Below are positions 1 to 12,972 of a stretch of DNA of 64,000 nucleotides, piece after piece; the first letter of the stretch is position 1, and every line of letters starts with the position of its first letter. The stretch is taken from NCBI GenBank assembly GCA_019022495.1, contig JAFEKR010000008.1:1302001-1366000 (forward strand). The letters are read 5' to 3'. The DNA is from Epichloe hybrida. Its lineage: Eukaryota > Ascomycota > Sordariomycetes > Hypocreales > Clavicipitaceae. Under the pieces are notes generated by a model, which worked only from the letters and a program-made list of their open reading frames with translations, searched no databases and was not told the origin of the DNA. The translations under genes and the position numbers were made by a program.

Positions 1-640
1 TATATACTCTTTAAGCGTATTAATACTTATAGTAATCCTAATAATAATCTATACTTTCTTAATAATATATATATCTCTTATTTCTATAACTTAGTTACTA
101 CTAATATACTACTAGTATCTAATATATATAAAACACAAACTTTATAATACACTCCTAACTACTAAAAATACTAATAAGTATAGGTAAGTAAGGTAAGCAT
201 AGCTTATAGTAGAAGTTATATATAAGGCTAATGCTAATAAATAAGTTACTATATTACTACTTAATAATACTATTAATCTAGAAGTCTAGATTAATATTTC
301 TAATAGTTTATATTTTATTACGTAAAATCTTCTATTTATATATACTTCCTATACTCTAGCTTATAGCTTTACTAACTTACTAGTAGCTTACTACTAACGT
401 ATTTATGCTTCCTACTTATATTAGGCTACTAGACCTCCCTAGTAAGCTTTATATGTATATATATAGAGAGGGGGATTCTTCTAATAATAAGGACAAATCC
501 TCCGCCCCTATTATCACTAGTGAGATTACTAAGGGCCTAGCAGGTAATATATTAATAGAGTGATTAGTATAAAGTAGCTATAAGTTAGGTTATCTAAAAA
601 ATTATCTAGATTTTTTTTTACATGTTACTATTACTATCTA
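1..640. other. AT-rich sequence left of the Gypsy A pol end
   Basis: Downstream (minus strand) of the Gypsy A chromodomain stop. It contains one less degraded G-rich patch near 490-520 (minus strand reads GGGGCGGAGG), which could be a polypurine tract. The expected Gypsy A LTR start (TGTCAGGAGC) does not follow it. I see no gene. Confidence 0.4.
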
Positions 641-2282
641 AAATCTATTAAATACACCTCTATATCCGCGAACTAGCTACTTAGTTACCGCTTATAATCC
701 TTAATAATATCTATTATAATAAAATCTCTTTTCTTTACCTAAGAATTTTCTAAAGTATTATAGCCCTTCTATTTAACTAGGTATTTCTAACATCTCCTGT
801 TATAATAATACAATATAATTCTTTTAACTTTGAACTCCTGCTTATTATCTGTGATATTATCTTATAGTAAGGACATATCTTCTACGCTAGATAGGTCCCC
901 TATAAATAGTTTAAGGTTAGTAATATTAAAAACATTATATAGATATGTTCTAGGTAGTAGCTTTAATTAGTATGTAAGTCTATAGGTACTAATTACCTTT
1001 TTGATTTTATAAGGGCCTAAGTACTTTATACTTAGCTTCCTACTAGGTTACTATAAGTTAATATTCTTTGTAAATAATAAAACATAGTTACCTACACTAA
1101 ACTTTATTAGGGTTCGCTTCTTATTATAGTGTTTTATATACTAGGCCTATAAGTTACTTAGAAGCTACTTAATTACTACGTATCTATCTTTTAGTGTAAT
1201 AGCATGAGTTTTTACCTAGTTATTTACTATAGGAATATTCATAACTACTTACTGCGGTCCCCTAGGGTTATAGCCTTATAACGCCTTAGCTAAGGTGTAG
1301 CCATGAGTTAAATAGGCACTTATATTATACGCAAACTATGCTATTAAAAGGTTATTAGCCTAATTAGTTTAGTTAAAGTAAGCAAAGGCTCTTAAATAGT
1401 GCTCTAAAACTTAGTTTAGATATTCTATCTAACTATCTATTTACAGGTAGAATGTAATGCTTAGTTACCACTTAGTTATAATAAGATAGCAGAAGGTTAT
1501 CTAAAACCCGCTAGTAAAGGTTAAACCACAGTCTATAATAATGCCCTCTAGAGCGCTATAATCCTTAAAAACATATTCTAAGAATATAGTAGCTAATCTA
1601 TTGCTAGTTATACGCGTTAAAATAGGGATATAGATACTATATTTTATAAAATAGTCTATAATAACTAAGATTATATTATAGGTCTAGTTTATATCTTTTA
1701 TAGGCAGTAGCCTTATAATAAAGTCTATTAATAATTCTTAAAAAGGCTAATTAGGCACTAGTAGCGTAGCTAGCTTGCTATAAGGTTTATAGTGCCTTAG
1801 CTTTAAAGTCTAGTAGCTTATATAAGTTCGTATATATAACCTAGTGTCTTTCTTTATTATTAGCTAGTAATACTAACTTATAATCTAATAGAGGGTCTTG
1901 CTAACTCCCTAGTAGCCCGCTACTAGGTTATTATAGGTAAGTAGTATAACTTCCTTTCTTATACTAACTAGAATAAAAACTTTATTCTTAAATATTAATA
2001 GCTTAGAGGGCCTAATAGACTATATCTATAACGCTTCTAGGTCGCTACTCTTAAGTAGCTTTCTCTAACCTATAGTAAAGTTATTACCTTACTATGCTTA
2101 AAATAACGTAACTTAAATTAGAGTCTCTAATTTTATATATATAGGATAAGCGTTACATGCAAACTTAGAAGAGGTTCGCTAGACTACCTATATTCTTACT
2201 ATAACACCGCTATAAGTAGCTAGCTTATAGTATGCTTTTAGACTTATAGATAAATTATAGCTAAGTAGTATTTTAAGGGGGT
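640..2282 (-). pseudogene. Gypsy A integrase and chromodomain, RIP-degraded
   Basis: Minus-strand translation shows an integrase zinc-binding and core region. It includes a stretch equivalent to KKDTRxYxRTC, a DFI core motif around 1,700, and a stretch resembling the family's LAEYAYN-type region near 1,330. About 850-690 it ends in a chromodomain-like tail (KYLVKQKGYNTLENS). Chromodomains of this class bind methylated histone H3 lysine 9 and direct integration into heterochromatin (family knowledge). There are many in-frame stops, so it is non-functional. Gypsy B is inserted just upstream of it, at 2,283. Confidence 0.8.
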
Positions 2283-2489
2283 TGTTACGTGCTGGCTTTG
2301 CACGTTGTTAGGTCAAATCTGTCAGAGGGGCCAACGGATTCGTAGGTTCGTGAGTCATACTAAGTTTACTTATAAAAGCTACTCTTAGGGGCAGGTTTAG
2401 ATGTTAGAAGTAAGTTAATTCCTCTACCTATAATGCCAAACTCGTTCTTATCCTTCTTATTAGTAGCTAAGTAGTTTTGCCACGTAATA
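2283..2489 (-). repeat. Gypsy B 3' LTR (207 bp)
   Basis: It begins TGTTACGTG and ends CACGTAATA, where the other LTR ends CACGTAACA, so the ends form a short inverted repeat. It aligns over its full length with 12,766-12,972, and the differences I see are transitions. The preceding GGGGT is the target duplication. Confidence 0.92.
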
Positions 2490-2850
2490 AGTGCTAGGCG
2501 CGCCTTAAAAGATAACTATCCTAGTTATAACTAGCTAAATCCTAGTCTAATTTAGCATCTATAATAAAGCAAAATAATTTCCTCCTAGTAATAGAAGTAA
2601 AAATAAAGGAAAGCAAATTCATTGTGTTTATCACTAAATGCGTAACTACTATACTCCTTGGATAATATTAATTAGAATTATTATATTAAATAACGAATTC
2701 TTAATTCCGTAACCACTTATTCCTTTTCGCTCTATATTCTTATTCCTTTTTTCTAAATTATTCTTTTTCTTCCTTTACCTACCAAATTCCTTTGCTCTAA
2801 TATCCTTTTTGCCTTCTATAATCGCGCTTAAGTTTTCCTTATTATTAAAT
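2490..2850. other. Non-coding 3' part of Gypsy B next to its LTR
   Basis: AT-rich stretch between the extra reading frame and the 3' LTR. A GC patch (GGCGCGCC near 2,499) survives RIP. No clean polypurine tract is visible beside the LTR. Confidence 0.4.
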
Positions 2851-5345
2851 AAAAACACCCCTTTCTTTATATTTATTAAGTTAGTTTAGTAACCCTATAA
2901 ATTTGTCTTCCTTAGTTACGTTTTTATTTGCTAGCTTATTTACCTATATACGCGGTGTTACTAGATACAAAACTACTTAAGCTGCTTTTGGCTTTAGTCC
3001 TAATTTTTTGGTTAGTCTTTATCTCTTTATTAGTGTTTCTAGTACTAGAGTGTTCGCACGCGCTTGCTTATCTATTAATTTAACTTTATTAGCTAATCCT
3101 AGTGTTTATAACTTTCTACGTGGTATTTCTAGCGCTGGAGTGTCCTTTTATACTCATGCCCTAGCTAATTTAGTGCGCTTATCTACTGTTTCTAGCGTAG
3201 CTATCACGGACTACAGCTTTGTAATACTTTTCTTTAGTATTTATAGTCTAGATTCTACTAGACTTAAGACTATTAAAATTGGGTTTATAGTAACTAATTT
3301 TGCTATTTTTATATCTTCTTTAAGCTTCTTCTGCTCTAGTAAGAGCTTATTAATAAATGTTGCTTAAAGATTAATCCTATCCTATAGTTTTGTTACTATA
3401 GCTACTAACTTTACTATCTTTTTCTTATGCTTTTTTTTATTAATTATATTACGCTTTAGATTAATAACCTAATTATGAAATTCCTTTAATATTCTACCTA
3501 ATTCTAAGCTTAGGATTCTTCCTTTTTAGTCCTTTAGTATCTCTAATACCTAGATAAACTTTTTAGTTATTAATATTATATTCTCCTTTACTACTTCCTC
3601 TAGTTCTATTACTTTAGTCTTATATTTATTAATATCTTTATTTACGTCTTTTATAAGGTTTTCCACTGCTTTAAATTTGGTGTCTATCTTGTTAATCTTA
3701 TTAATTAAATTGTTGATTTTGCTTATCTTATGCTCCTTGTTTCTTTCTTTATTCTATTAGAATTTAGCTAATTTAATTATTACTAACATCCTCCTTATCT
3801 TAATATAAAGTAAATCTGTCCTTCTAATACTAGCGAGTCCTCCTATAATTATACTATTCACCCCTCTATATTTATTTACGAATCTTAAAGCTAGTAGGTC
3901 TGCTTGTAGTAGAAGCAATGCCATACTATTATAGGTAGTATATTAGTGGCCACGTTTAACTGTAATACTATTGTAATAAGCTACTACCGCTGTTTTTACC
4001 TAATTCTTTACTTATCTAGTTGCTTTGTACTTCGTTAGATTCGCTATTAATTAATGCGCTAGTTTCCCTGCTTATTACGCTGCCTACTATTATACGCTTA
4101 AAGTGGCCTGTTATTTATTAAAAATAGTAAAGATCTAGATTACTACATTCTACTATAATATAAAGTAGGCATCCCTTAAATCCACCTCTAATCCATTAGC
4201 TACTATAGTAGTACTATTTAAGGCGAATTCATAAGCATAAGCCTATATTACATAGCGAATATCCTATACGCTTACCTTCTAGCTTACTATAGTGTGCCTA
4301 AAGCTACTAAAGTTAATTAATTTAATGTCTCTTCCTTTATATTTAGTGTTAAATTCCTCTATTACTCTTTTGCGCGCTACTAATCTAATCTTTAGCATTA
4401 GTAGGTGATTCTCTGATCTAGATCCTAGTTTTCTAAATCTAGCAAATAGTAATTAAAAATTGAGTTTTCTGATTTGCTTATGCACCTATAATAGTATAAT
4501 AAGGTATTTAGCGGGCATATTATTAAGTTTGTCTTTAAATTTAGTCTTAAGTTCTTTTTCCTTGCCCTTAGACCTTATAAAGTTAGATTCTCTATTACTA
4601 CTAGCTCTAGTTTTAGGTTTAGATCCTTCGTTATTATTACCGTTAACTTTATATTTAGCGTTTTTATTGCTTAATTAAGTAAGGTTAATTTTCTCTGCGT
4701 TATTATTACTCTTATTACTATCCTAGTAGTTAACTTCCTTTTCACTGCTATTATTTTCCTTAGTTACATAAATAAGTTTATTACTCTTTTAAGCTACTTT
4801 ACTTAGAGCCTACTATGCTTATTTCTAAATTTATTCCTAATTATCTTCTAGTAGTTACTATAACACCTAATTACTTTCTTATCTTTCTACCTCTAAATCT
4901 AGCGCTATAGCTAAGTAATCTTTACTACTATTATTTTTTCCATCTATATCTTATAATAGGGGCTCTATTCTAGCTACCTTTTTAATAGTAGTGGTAATAG
5001 CTTTAACGTCTTTCACGCTGCCTATAGCTACCTATGATAGCTTATTTAATTTATCTTATACTATTATTAAGCCTACTAGATACTATTATTAGTGTAAAAT
5101 CGTGATTTGCTTTAGCAGATTTATAAACTCTTAAAATTAGTAAAATTCTAGTACTAACTTTAACATATAGTATAACCACTTTAGTCCTTTAAAAACAACT
5201 ACTATACCTAATTCACGTAGAAGGTTATCTACCTATTATTTATATGCTACCTTTTCTTCATAGGAAATAACTAAGTGTTATGCTAAATCTGTGTATACTA
5301 ATTCTCTAACTATTTGATTTTAGCGTATTAAAGCTAGGCACTAAA
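2850..5345 (-). pseudogene. Long lysine-rich extra reading frame in Gypsy B, downstream of pol
   Basis: The minus strand can be read as a continuous, very lysine/glutamate/asparagine-rich protein relic of roughly 800 codons, broken mainly by RIP-type stops. One unbroken stretch (about 4,670-4,480) runs from NAKYKVNGNNNEGSKPK to KDKLNNM. Another (about 3,770-3,560) has a heptad-like pattern (INNLINKINKIDTKFKAVEN) suggesting a coiled coil. It lies after the chromodomain and before the 3' LTR, the position of env or accessory genes. I recognise no domain. It could be a displaced gag-like protein, an accessory protein, or a captured gene. That it was coding is likely; its function is unknown. Confidence 0.55.
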
Positions 5346-6099
5346 TATATAGGTGCACCGCATGTATTTGCTTGTAAATCATTTAGTTACGTATATCTAA
5401 CTTATTATTAAATAGAATAAAGTCTAGTCTTTTACCTAGGTAATAGCGTAGGTTATAATTAATTACATAAGCTTTATATTTAAGCTTAGAGGGAGCGTTT
5501 CTATATATTATATAAAACCTCTTATAATTATTACACTTCTTTATCTCCTTTAGATAACGCTCTTTTACTTCTAATAGCTTATAAAACTTTATTCTTCTTA
5601 TATTACTAAATTTATATACCTTAGCTACATAGCAAAAGAAAGCTTTATAAGATTATATATACTTATGCTAAATCCCACTGCGCTAAGTTTATATAGGTAT
5701 TAGGGTTATTATAAAATATAGAAAATATAATAATTTAAAGAATATAACTATATAGGTACTAAATCTAACTACACTAAGTTTGCGTAGGTATTAGGGGTTA
5801 TTATAAGGTATAAAGAATACAAGAGTTAAGAAAATACAACTACGTGGTTATTAAATAGCTTTATAAGGTAATAGGAAATATTAATATTAAATAAAATTAC
5901 ATGTACGCGCACTGGATCTGGCTGCGCTAGGAATATAAAGGTATTATAAGATGTTGTAGGATATAGGTTAAGTAGGTTACCCTTAGCTAACGTAATAAAT
6001 AATATGTGTAAGAGGATGTGATAATTCCGTGCTAACGCCTTGAATTCGCCCCTTATTATCATACCTTTCCTCTAATATTATTATTTTATAGGAGGTTTA

Positions 6100-7250
6100 A
6101 GGCCTTTCTTTGTATACTCCCTTACCTAATTAATTAGGTTCTTCTTAAGATAATTCTCTACTATCTCCGCTATATTAATCCTTATTTTGTCTTCTATAAT
6201 CTATTAGTTATTCTTAGCAGCGTAGCCCTTCTATCTAACAAGGAATTTAATTCTTAATGTTTTAGTTTACTTAAAAATCTTAATCTGATAGCTATAAATT
6301 CTCTTAATTTCCTAATAGTCCGCTTCTTACGAATTATTAAACGTAATTAGCAAAGGAGCTGCCTTTTCTCTCTTAAATAAGTCTTTTCCTTAGGCTAGCT
6401 TCTAAATCTATATAGCTAATACTACTGGATGCACACGCGAATTTAGAGGGAAATCTAATTAATATACTAAGGGATTTACTTTTTCTAATACCTTATATAG
6501 CCCTGCCCTTTATAGGGACTATTTCTTCTTTAGTTTGCTAGGTAATTCATATCCCTTATGTAGTTATAGATATACTATGTCTCCTTTGTTAATATTAACT
6601 AGTTTATAGCAATTATTATATTGAATTTTAGTAAGCGCAGCTGCTATTATAATCACTAATTAGGCCTTATGCTAGTATAATTTTCGTAGTACCATAATGT
6701 CATTTGCGTTAGATCTAGTGTTAGTTACGTTATTTAGAGAGAGTAAATCAATAATACTTAGCAAACGGAAACTATATAGTAGCTTATTAGGAGCCTGCCC
6801 TATACCCGCAGCTATAGTGTTATTTAGCTAATACTATAGTGCTAGTAGTAATAATATCTATGTTATATCTAGGTCTGTTACTATATAATATTATATTATA
6901 ATTATCACTATCTGATTTTTCCTTTCCGTAGTTCTATTTATCTAAGGGTAATATGCTATGCCTATAAGGAGTTTAACTCCTATATACCTAAATATCTCTC
7001 TCTATATATTAAATATAAACTTTAGGTCTCTATTACTAATAATTTATCTTAGTAATCCCTAGTCTATAATATATAAGGCATAGAGAAGTAGTTCTACCTA
7101 AATTTCCGCTAGATATATAGTATGCCCTAGTATTAGAAGAGTTCTCTTACTAAATAGATAATTCACTAGGTATAGTAAATTATATATAACATACCCCTCT
7201 ATTTACTATATAGTGTTTGTGGCTAATACTTCTAGTATATCTATTATAAA
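6100..7250 (-). pseudogene. Gypsy B integrase and C-terminal chromodomain
   Basis: Minus-strand translation gives integrase core motifs (ISNRDLKFI around 7,060, then GVKLLIGIAYYPQ and TERKNQIV) and a C-terminal part with VHPVV. The chromodomain (FLVR-KGYAAKNN at about 6,240-6,200) is followed by the helix NIAEIVENYL. Degraded by RIP stops. In life it would insert the element cDNA, steered to heterochromatin by the chromodomain. Confidence 0.82.
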
Positions 7251-8450
7251 ATTAAGTAAAATTATATAAAAAGGTGTTAGCTTTAACTATAATAGTTATA
7301 ACTCCCTAGGCGGTTTTAACTAATTAATGGCGTTTTCCTAACACACCGCATAATAGGTAATGTACTTACGAATTTACTAGCTTATATATGAAAAATAGAC
7401 TAATTATAACTCTACTGCTATTCTAGTAATTCTAAAATAGTGTTAGTTATTATATACTAGATGTAAGATAGATTTGACCTTAGTTATTAGAATATAAAGC
7501 CAGAAAAATCTATCCCTACTATGGTAGTATAGCAGACTATCTTCATATAAATCCTATTTATATAAAGGAATTCTTAGTTTAACTCTAGTATCCCTTACTA
7601 CTTACCTTTCCTAATAGGCTTTTATAGCTAAGATAATTTGGCTGAATTTTTAGTCTAGCTAGTATCCTAATATGATTCTGGCCTTAAGTTCATTATCTAT
7701 GATTGCTATCGCGATGTATTCCTCACTTGCGAAATGCGCACTTACCTCTAATTTATTATATTAACTTTTCTACGCTATCTCTCTATAGGTTACCTTTACT
7801 AGTAGCCTAGAAAGCATATCCGGGATAATATTTAACGTTCCTAGCATATGCGTTACCCTGAGATTAAATTATGATAAATAATTCGCAACTTTTACTAGTT
7901 TTAGATTAGCCTTATCTAGATCTATTATTAATAGCAAGGTATATTTAATAATACCCTTAGCTAGAGAATGGTTAGTTAATATATTAACTACTACACTATT
8001 AGATTAAACTATTTTTTAGAGTTTCCTAACGCTCTATGTGATTATAGCTATCTTTACTTCTATTAAACTATACCATTTCTTAGCACGCAATATTACCCTA
8101 GAGAGAAATAAGATTAGCCGAAACCCATTATTCTTAATGTCTTTCCTAGGGATGCTTCGACTATCCTATTTATCTTATAATTAGAAGGTATATAGGCTAA
8201 ATCCTTCCTTATATACGTTAATTTTAAGGAAAAGCAGTTTCTTTAGGTTATAGTGCTATAACGTCTGTTTCTTACTTAGGAATACTTTAATGTCTTTAAA
8301 AGCCTTTTTCTTATTTACTATTAGCGAAAACGTCTTCTATTATATCTTTTATTTCTATACTAGTTTTAAAATACTAGTGATTTTCTTATCCTTTTTATAG
8401 AACTCTCTTAATAGTGTAGTCTTTTACTCCTATAACGGTTAAATTCGTAT
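7250..8450 (-). pseudogene. Gypsy B RNase H and linker region
   Basis: The stretch between reverse transcriptase and integrase on the minus strand. Reading frame and position fit the RNase H and integrase zinc-binding parts of pol. Individual catalytic residues are not resolved under the RIP damage. Confidence 0.55.
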
Positions 8451-9120
8451 ATTAAACTATGGGATCCTATTACGAAGGAATCTAGCTATCCTAATAAAGG
8501 TTTCAAGGCTTAATAGATTGCTCAGGAAAATCATTTTTTAAAATGCTTTAAGTCTATTATTAGTATTAGTAATTCTATTACTATTAATAACGAAACCTAG
8601 TAACTAGATAGCAGGGTAGCTAATAAATAATTTCTTTGCTATAATTATTATCCTGTTTTCTTTAAGGATCTTAAGCATAATACTAAGATGATTTAAATAA
8701 TCCTTAATGTTATCTAAAAAAACAATAATATTATTAATATAAACTCAAACGAAATGCTTATACTTTCGGAAAAGTTAGTCCATAAACCTTTAGGCAAAAG
8801 TAGGGGAATTTTTAAATCCTATTAGTGCCACATTTGACGCCTCAAGGCCTCGATTTAATATGACTACTATACGGGCTTAATAGTCCCTCCTAATCAGCAA
8901 CTAATAGAAAAATCCTATTCTGTTAAAAAGTGAGAAAACCTTCTTACTACGTGTGTTGTTTATAATGTCGCTTTAGTTTAGTAAAGGGTATATATCTAGT
9001 ATTACTATATTATTAAGCGGCCTTATATTAATTACCACCCTTCCTTTCTTTTCCTAGCTAGTTTCACGCTACACTATAAACGCTAGGCACGCTATAGCCG
9101 CCGGTTTATCCAAATATAAC
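8450..9120 (-). pseudogene. Gypsy B reverse transcriptase
   Basis: Clear Ty3/Gypsy reverse transcriptase on the minus strand: a GRVVINIRPLN motif near 9,040, VALIGFKNSPTFAYRFMDQL near 8,800, and the catalytic YxDD box mutated to YINN at about 8,727-8,742, as G-to-A RIP changes predict. It continues into the connection region (YPAI-LLGFVINSN). This variant, with VAxMGFKNSPAF in place of the usual MPFGLxNAPATF, differs from Gypsy A and Gypsy C. Confidence 0.9.
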
Positions 9121-10060
9121 ATCTTACCCTTTAAGTGTAATTTATTATGTACTTTATTAAGTTTACTCGCGTCCTAGCCCCCTAATTAGTAAGGTCTAAT
9201 TAGCCTTATTTAATATTACTATCCCTTAACAAGGTTAATTCTTATTTTCTAGTCCTTAGGCATAGGCACAATACCTTTATCTTAATAAACGTTATATTTA
9301 TCTGTTAATTTAATAAACTTACTTACTACGTCCTAGTCAATATTAGCAACTTATACTCCAAAGTGATTGATAACATACAGGATCTCCTCTAGGCATAAGA
9401 TTTCGTAAGATAGTACTCCTATGTTAACCTTTTTCAGATTAAACTTATTATTTCCTTTATCTAACTTATTCTCCTTCTTATTCTCTTCTCCTACAGTCTC
9501 CATAATATCCTTACTAAAATAGGTATAATATACAAAAGGATTATTAACTAGATAATTAGCGTTAACCTCGCTCGCTACCACTAGATATGCAACCTTCTAA
9601 TGTTTACTAATAGTAATAGTTTTATCCGTTAGGTTATACGCCACTATCTATTTCTAGCCGGATCTAGCGATTAATATATTAGGAAAAAACTTCAAACATA
9701 ATTATACATAGTACACGCTTATCTCTTAGTTCTCCTATGCCTCCTTCTAACTAACTACTATAGTTAACTATGTCTTTAGTAGAATTATCACTATATAAGC
9801 TATAATAACCCGTTAGTGTAGAACTTTGCTTATTAGTTAGAATATTTCTACTTCCACTATTATGTTATAAACTAACCTAAAAACTACTCTAGGATATACA
9901 AAATTAATTTTTGCTCTATACTTATAGAGAAAGTTTATTCTAAGTAGTAGTTTAGGGCCTAGATTTAGCATCACATCCGCTATAACTATAAAATATCTAG
10001 TAATTTCTATTCCACACACCACTCCTAGGAGATAAAAATCAAATATAGCTATTTTAGTAA
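9120..10060 (-). pseudogene. Gypsy B retropepsin and linker to RT
   Basis: At 9,837-10,022 the minus strand has an open stretch whose LGPKLLLRINFLYKYRAKINF matches the end of a retroviral-type aspartic protease domain (ILGxDWLxxxxxxIDF type). A further open stretch at 9,351-9,581 joins it to the reverse transcriptase. The catalytic DTG of the protease is not clearly visible. Confidence 0.6.
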
Positions 10061-12765
10061 TAAAAAAGGAAGATTACACTCTAGATACTAGCTTTAGTTC
10101 CTATATTCTCTATTTCACATTTAACCTGTTTTACTATAACCACGCCTTATCCGCTAATATTAATAATGTCCTAGTGTTAAGGCAGATTTAATAATTCTTA
10201 CCTTTATTATTAAATTTTAGAGGAATTTTTAAATATATATTTGCTCTCTTTCTGTTATATTTAACCTCCTAAGGTCTTATAATAGCTTTAATCACTTATT
10301 TAGGCATAAGTTATTTTGGTTTAACTACTTCTGTTTTAGTAATTACTATATTTACTTCTTTGCTACTATTTTCTATAAAATAAGTTTTAATAAAGTTAGA
10401 TTCCTATATTCTAGATTTATTATTCTCCTTATTAGAGACCTCTCCTTCCTTAGCTATATAGTAACCACATTCCTAGAGATAGGTTTTATACTATTATGCG
10501 TTAGAATTATTATTATATACTATAATATAGGTATACTCCTTTTCCTTAGTAAGCGGTTTTTCCTAGCATTAATAATACCTAGGTTACTATTAGCCTCTAG
10601 TGCCTAAAGGTCCTTAGCTTTAAGAATGTTATTCTTCTAGTTAATCTTATACCCTTTCTTACTAGCTTTAGTTAAAACTAGGTTACTCCCCTTAATTCTC
10701 TTAAGTTTTATTTCACTAAGGCCTCTAGTTTTGCCCTTTAGTAAGTTAATTTTGCTAATATAGCCTAGGTTAGAAAAATCCTAAGGATTCTCGCTAGTTC
10801 CTATTATCCTATTAGTATTATAGATTTCTAGGCTAGAATTACGTATTTATTAGCCTATTCTAGTTAGCTTATATCTTATTTTTATTATCTTCTAACTTAC
10901 TATTAGATTTATTTGTGTTAAAATAGACTTTAAGCTTTCCTTTACTTTTTTCGCCTTTTCCTTATCCTTTACTACATAGGTAATCGCGTAGGTTACGTCT
11001 CTTATTATTTACTATAGTAATATATACTAATCTTATATCCTCGTGAGTTAGTATTAAATATATCTATTATAATCCTAGATAGAGCTTAAGGCGTAAACAT
11101 ATTAGGAGCTAATAGTTAGTTATTTTGCTATTAGCTCTTATATATTAGAAATTTTTTAATACGAATTTACGAAAAGATACTTTATTAAGGATATCTTCTT
11201 TAGTGTACTCCGCCTTATTAAGCCACGCTATTATATCCTATACTTAAATACTAAATTCCTTCTATACTACAGTAAATACTAATAATATATTGTTAAATAT
11301 GGTGGCTTGTTTGTTTGCATTAAGATATTATCTATACTATACTATTACGTCTCCTTGGAATAGCGTCTAAATCTTCTTTTAGATAATATCTCATTAGCTA
11401 GGGTTAGCACGATGCAAGTAGTCTTTAATAGCCTAGACCTATAATTTAATATTATAAAAGATAGTCTGTTTCCTATTATAAGTAATAAGGTTAGTACTAG
11501 CTTCTTCCAGTTTATTATAAGGCTCGAAATATCCTATATCCGTGATTTTCCATATTAAATCCGCATTTCATTCCGTTACCTCTATTTGTTAATTATACTA
11601 GTCTCAATCTAATACTAGATCCGCTCTTCCTTAATAACTAGGATTAATATGCTATCCCTAGTCTAGTTAATATAGGGTTAGCTACAGCGGATTATACAGA
11701 TTTAACTACTACTATTAGATTCCTAGCTAGTATAGCGGTATTATTAGTTACGCTACTAGTCTAGACTAAGTATCTAAGTAACTATTATATTAACCCTAGT
11801 TGCTTAGTAAATATACTATCCTCTACGCGGGATTCTACGCTAATAGTGTTAAACTTACTAAGGTAGTAGCACTTTACAAACCTCTGATTTTAGATATTAA
11901 TCTTAACGCTAGATAGTCTATTCTATCTACTACCTAGCTTAACATAGCTTATTACATAGCCTATTACTACTCTATTATTCCCTGTAAGAGCTATATAGTG
12001 TTATATTTATTTACCCTAGCGTGTATTTCTCCTAGTTCTAATATGTTTCCTAAAGGTTCTAGCTATAAATCCTATGGATTTAGCTTAGTTAGAGGGCTAG
12101 GGGGTTCTATGCTTAGTCTAGTGGTGTTATTTTTAAGGTAGTTTATAATCCCCTTTCCTTTGTTAATTTTACCTATCTCTATTATGCTTAGACTAGTGGT
12201 ATTATTTTTAGGGTAGTTTATAATCCCCTTTCCTTTATTAATTTTACCTATCTCTATACTCCTTTTAGTTCTAGTTATAGTGTTACTATTAGTAATACTA
12301 GTAATGCTTTTGGATTATTACCCTAAAGCTTTGCTTCCTTCTGATTTAGTAGAATTATTAAGGAATCCTTTAGATTTAGCCTTAGTAATATAGTTCCTAA
12401 CTTAATTCTAAATAATATATATAGTTTACGTATTAATTAGATTCTAGTAGATAGGTAGCTCCTAAGATATTAGCTGTTCTTATCTCCTTATAATTCCATT
12501 ATTGAATTCATAATGTGTAAGTTTATATAAGTCCTTCTAATTACTAATCCTAATAAGTTTTTGTTTTTAATGTTTAAAATCCGGATTTGCGTTATTAAAA
12601 GTCTAGAACTAATAAATAAGGCGTAATTCGCTCTTAGTAACTAGGAAAGTGTTAAAAGTGTTTAGTTCTTTGTATTAACGCTGTAGACAATCGGTTTTAG
12701 ACATATAGGTATTATATCCGGGTTACTAGAGATGCGTAACAAAAGAATCTCTAATTACTACCACT
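10060..12765 (-). pseudogene. Gypsy B gag-like 5' region
   Basis: By position between the 5' LTR and protease this should encode gag. I cannot identify a zinc knuckle. It holds an in-frame 75-bp tandem duplication (see 12,108-12,257). Directly inside the 5' LTR the minus strand reads AGTGGTAGTAATTAGAG, and TGGTAGTAATTAGAG is a possible tRNA primer-binding site; which tRNA is unknown. Confidence 0.5.
12108..12257 (-). repeat. 75-bp tandem duplication in Gypsy B gag region
   Basis: Two adjacent copies, 12,108-12,182 and 12,183-12,257, differ at only a few sites. The unit is a multiple of three, and on the minus strand both copies are open and encode the same 25-residue block (containing GKINKGKGIINY and KNNTT). 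Confidence 0.85.
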
Positions 12766-12972
12766 TATTATATACTAGCTTTGCACGTTATTAGGTCAAA
12801 TCCATTAGAGGGGCTAATGGATTCGTAGGTTCATAAGTCGTGCTAAGTTCACTTATAAAAGCTACTCTTAGGGGCAGGTTTAGATGTTAGAAGTAAGTTA
12901 ATTCCTCTACCTATGATGCCAAACTCGTTCTTATCCTTCTTGTTAGTGGCTAAGCAGTTTCGCCACGTAACA
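12766..12972 (-). repeat. Gypsy B 5' LTR (207 bp)
   Basis: Same length as 2,283-2,489 and alignable without gaps. Its first bases are TATTATATA where the other LTR has TGTTACGTG, a run of pure G-to-A and C-to-T changes. It ends CACGTAACA and is followed by the target duplication GGGGT. Confidence 0.92.

Larger units (their letters stand above)
2283..12972 (-). mobile_element. Gypsy B: complete 10.7-kb chromovirus with LTRs and TSD
   Basis: A full-length LTR retrotransposon bounded by two 207-bp LTRs and flanked by the perfect 5-bp duplication GGGGT (2,278-2,282 and 12,973-12,977). On the minus strand the order is 5' LTR, gag-like region, protease (about 10,020), reverse transcriptase (9,120-8,450), RNase H, integrase (about 7,250-6,700), chromodomain (about 6,270-6,130), a long extra reading frame (about 5,345-2,850) and the 3' LTR. 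It is far longer than the usual 5-7 kb of fungal Gypsy elements because of that extra frame. It lies inside Gypsy A. RIP has put stops throughout. Confidence 0.9.

Noticed and set aside
1..640. 3' LTR of Gypsy A expected here
   Set aside because: The LTR start seen at 25,846 and 60,602 (TGTYAGGAGCACGG) is not present in either intact or plausibly RIP-altered form that I can identify.
3008..3367. 119-codon plus-strand open frame as a gene
   Set aside because: It lies opposite the lysine-rich minus-strand frame of Gypsy B, whose codons explain the low stop density. No similarity to any protein I recognise.
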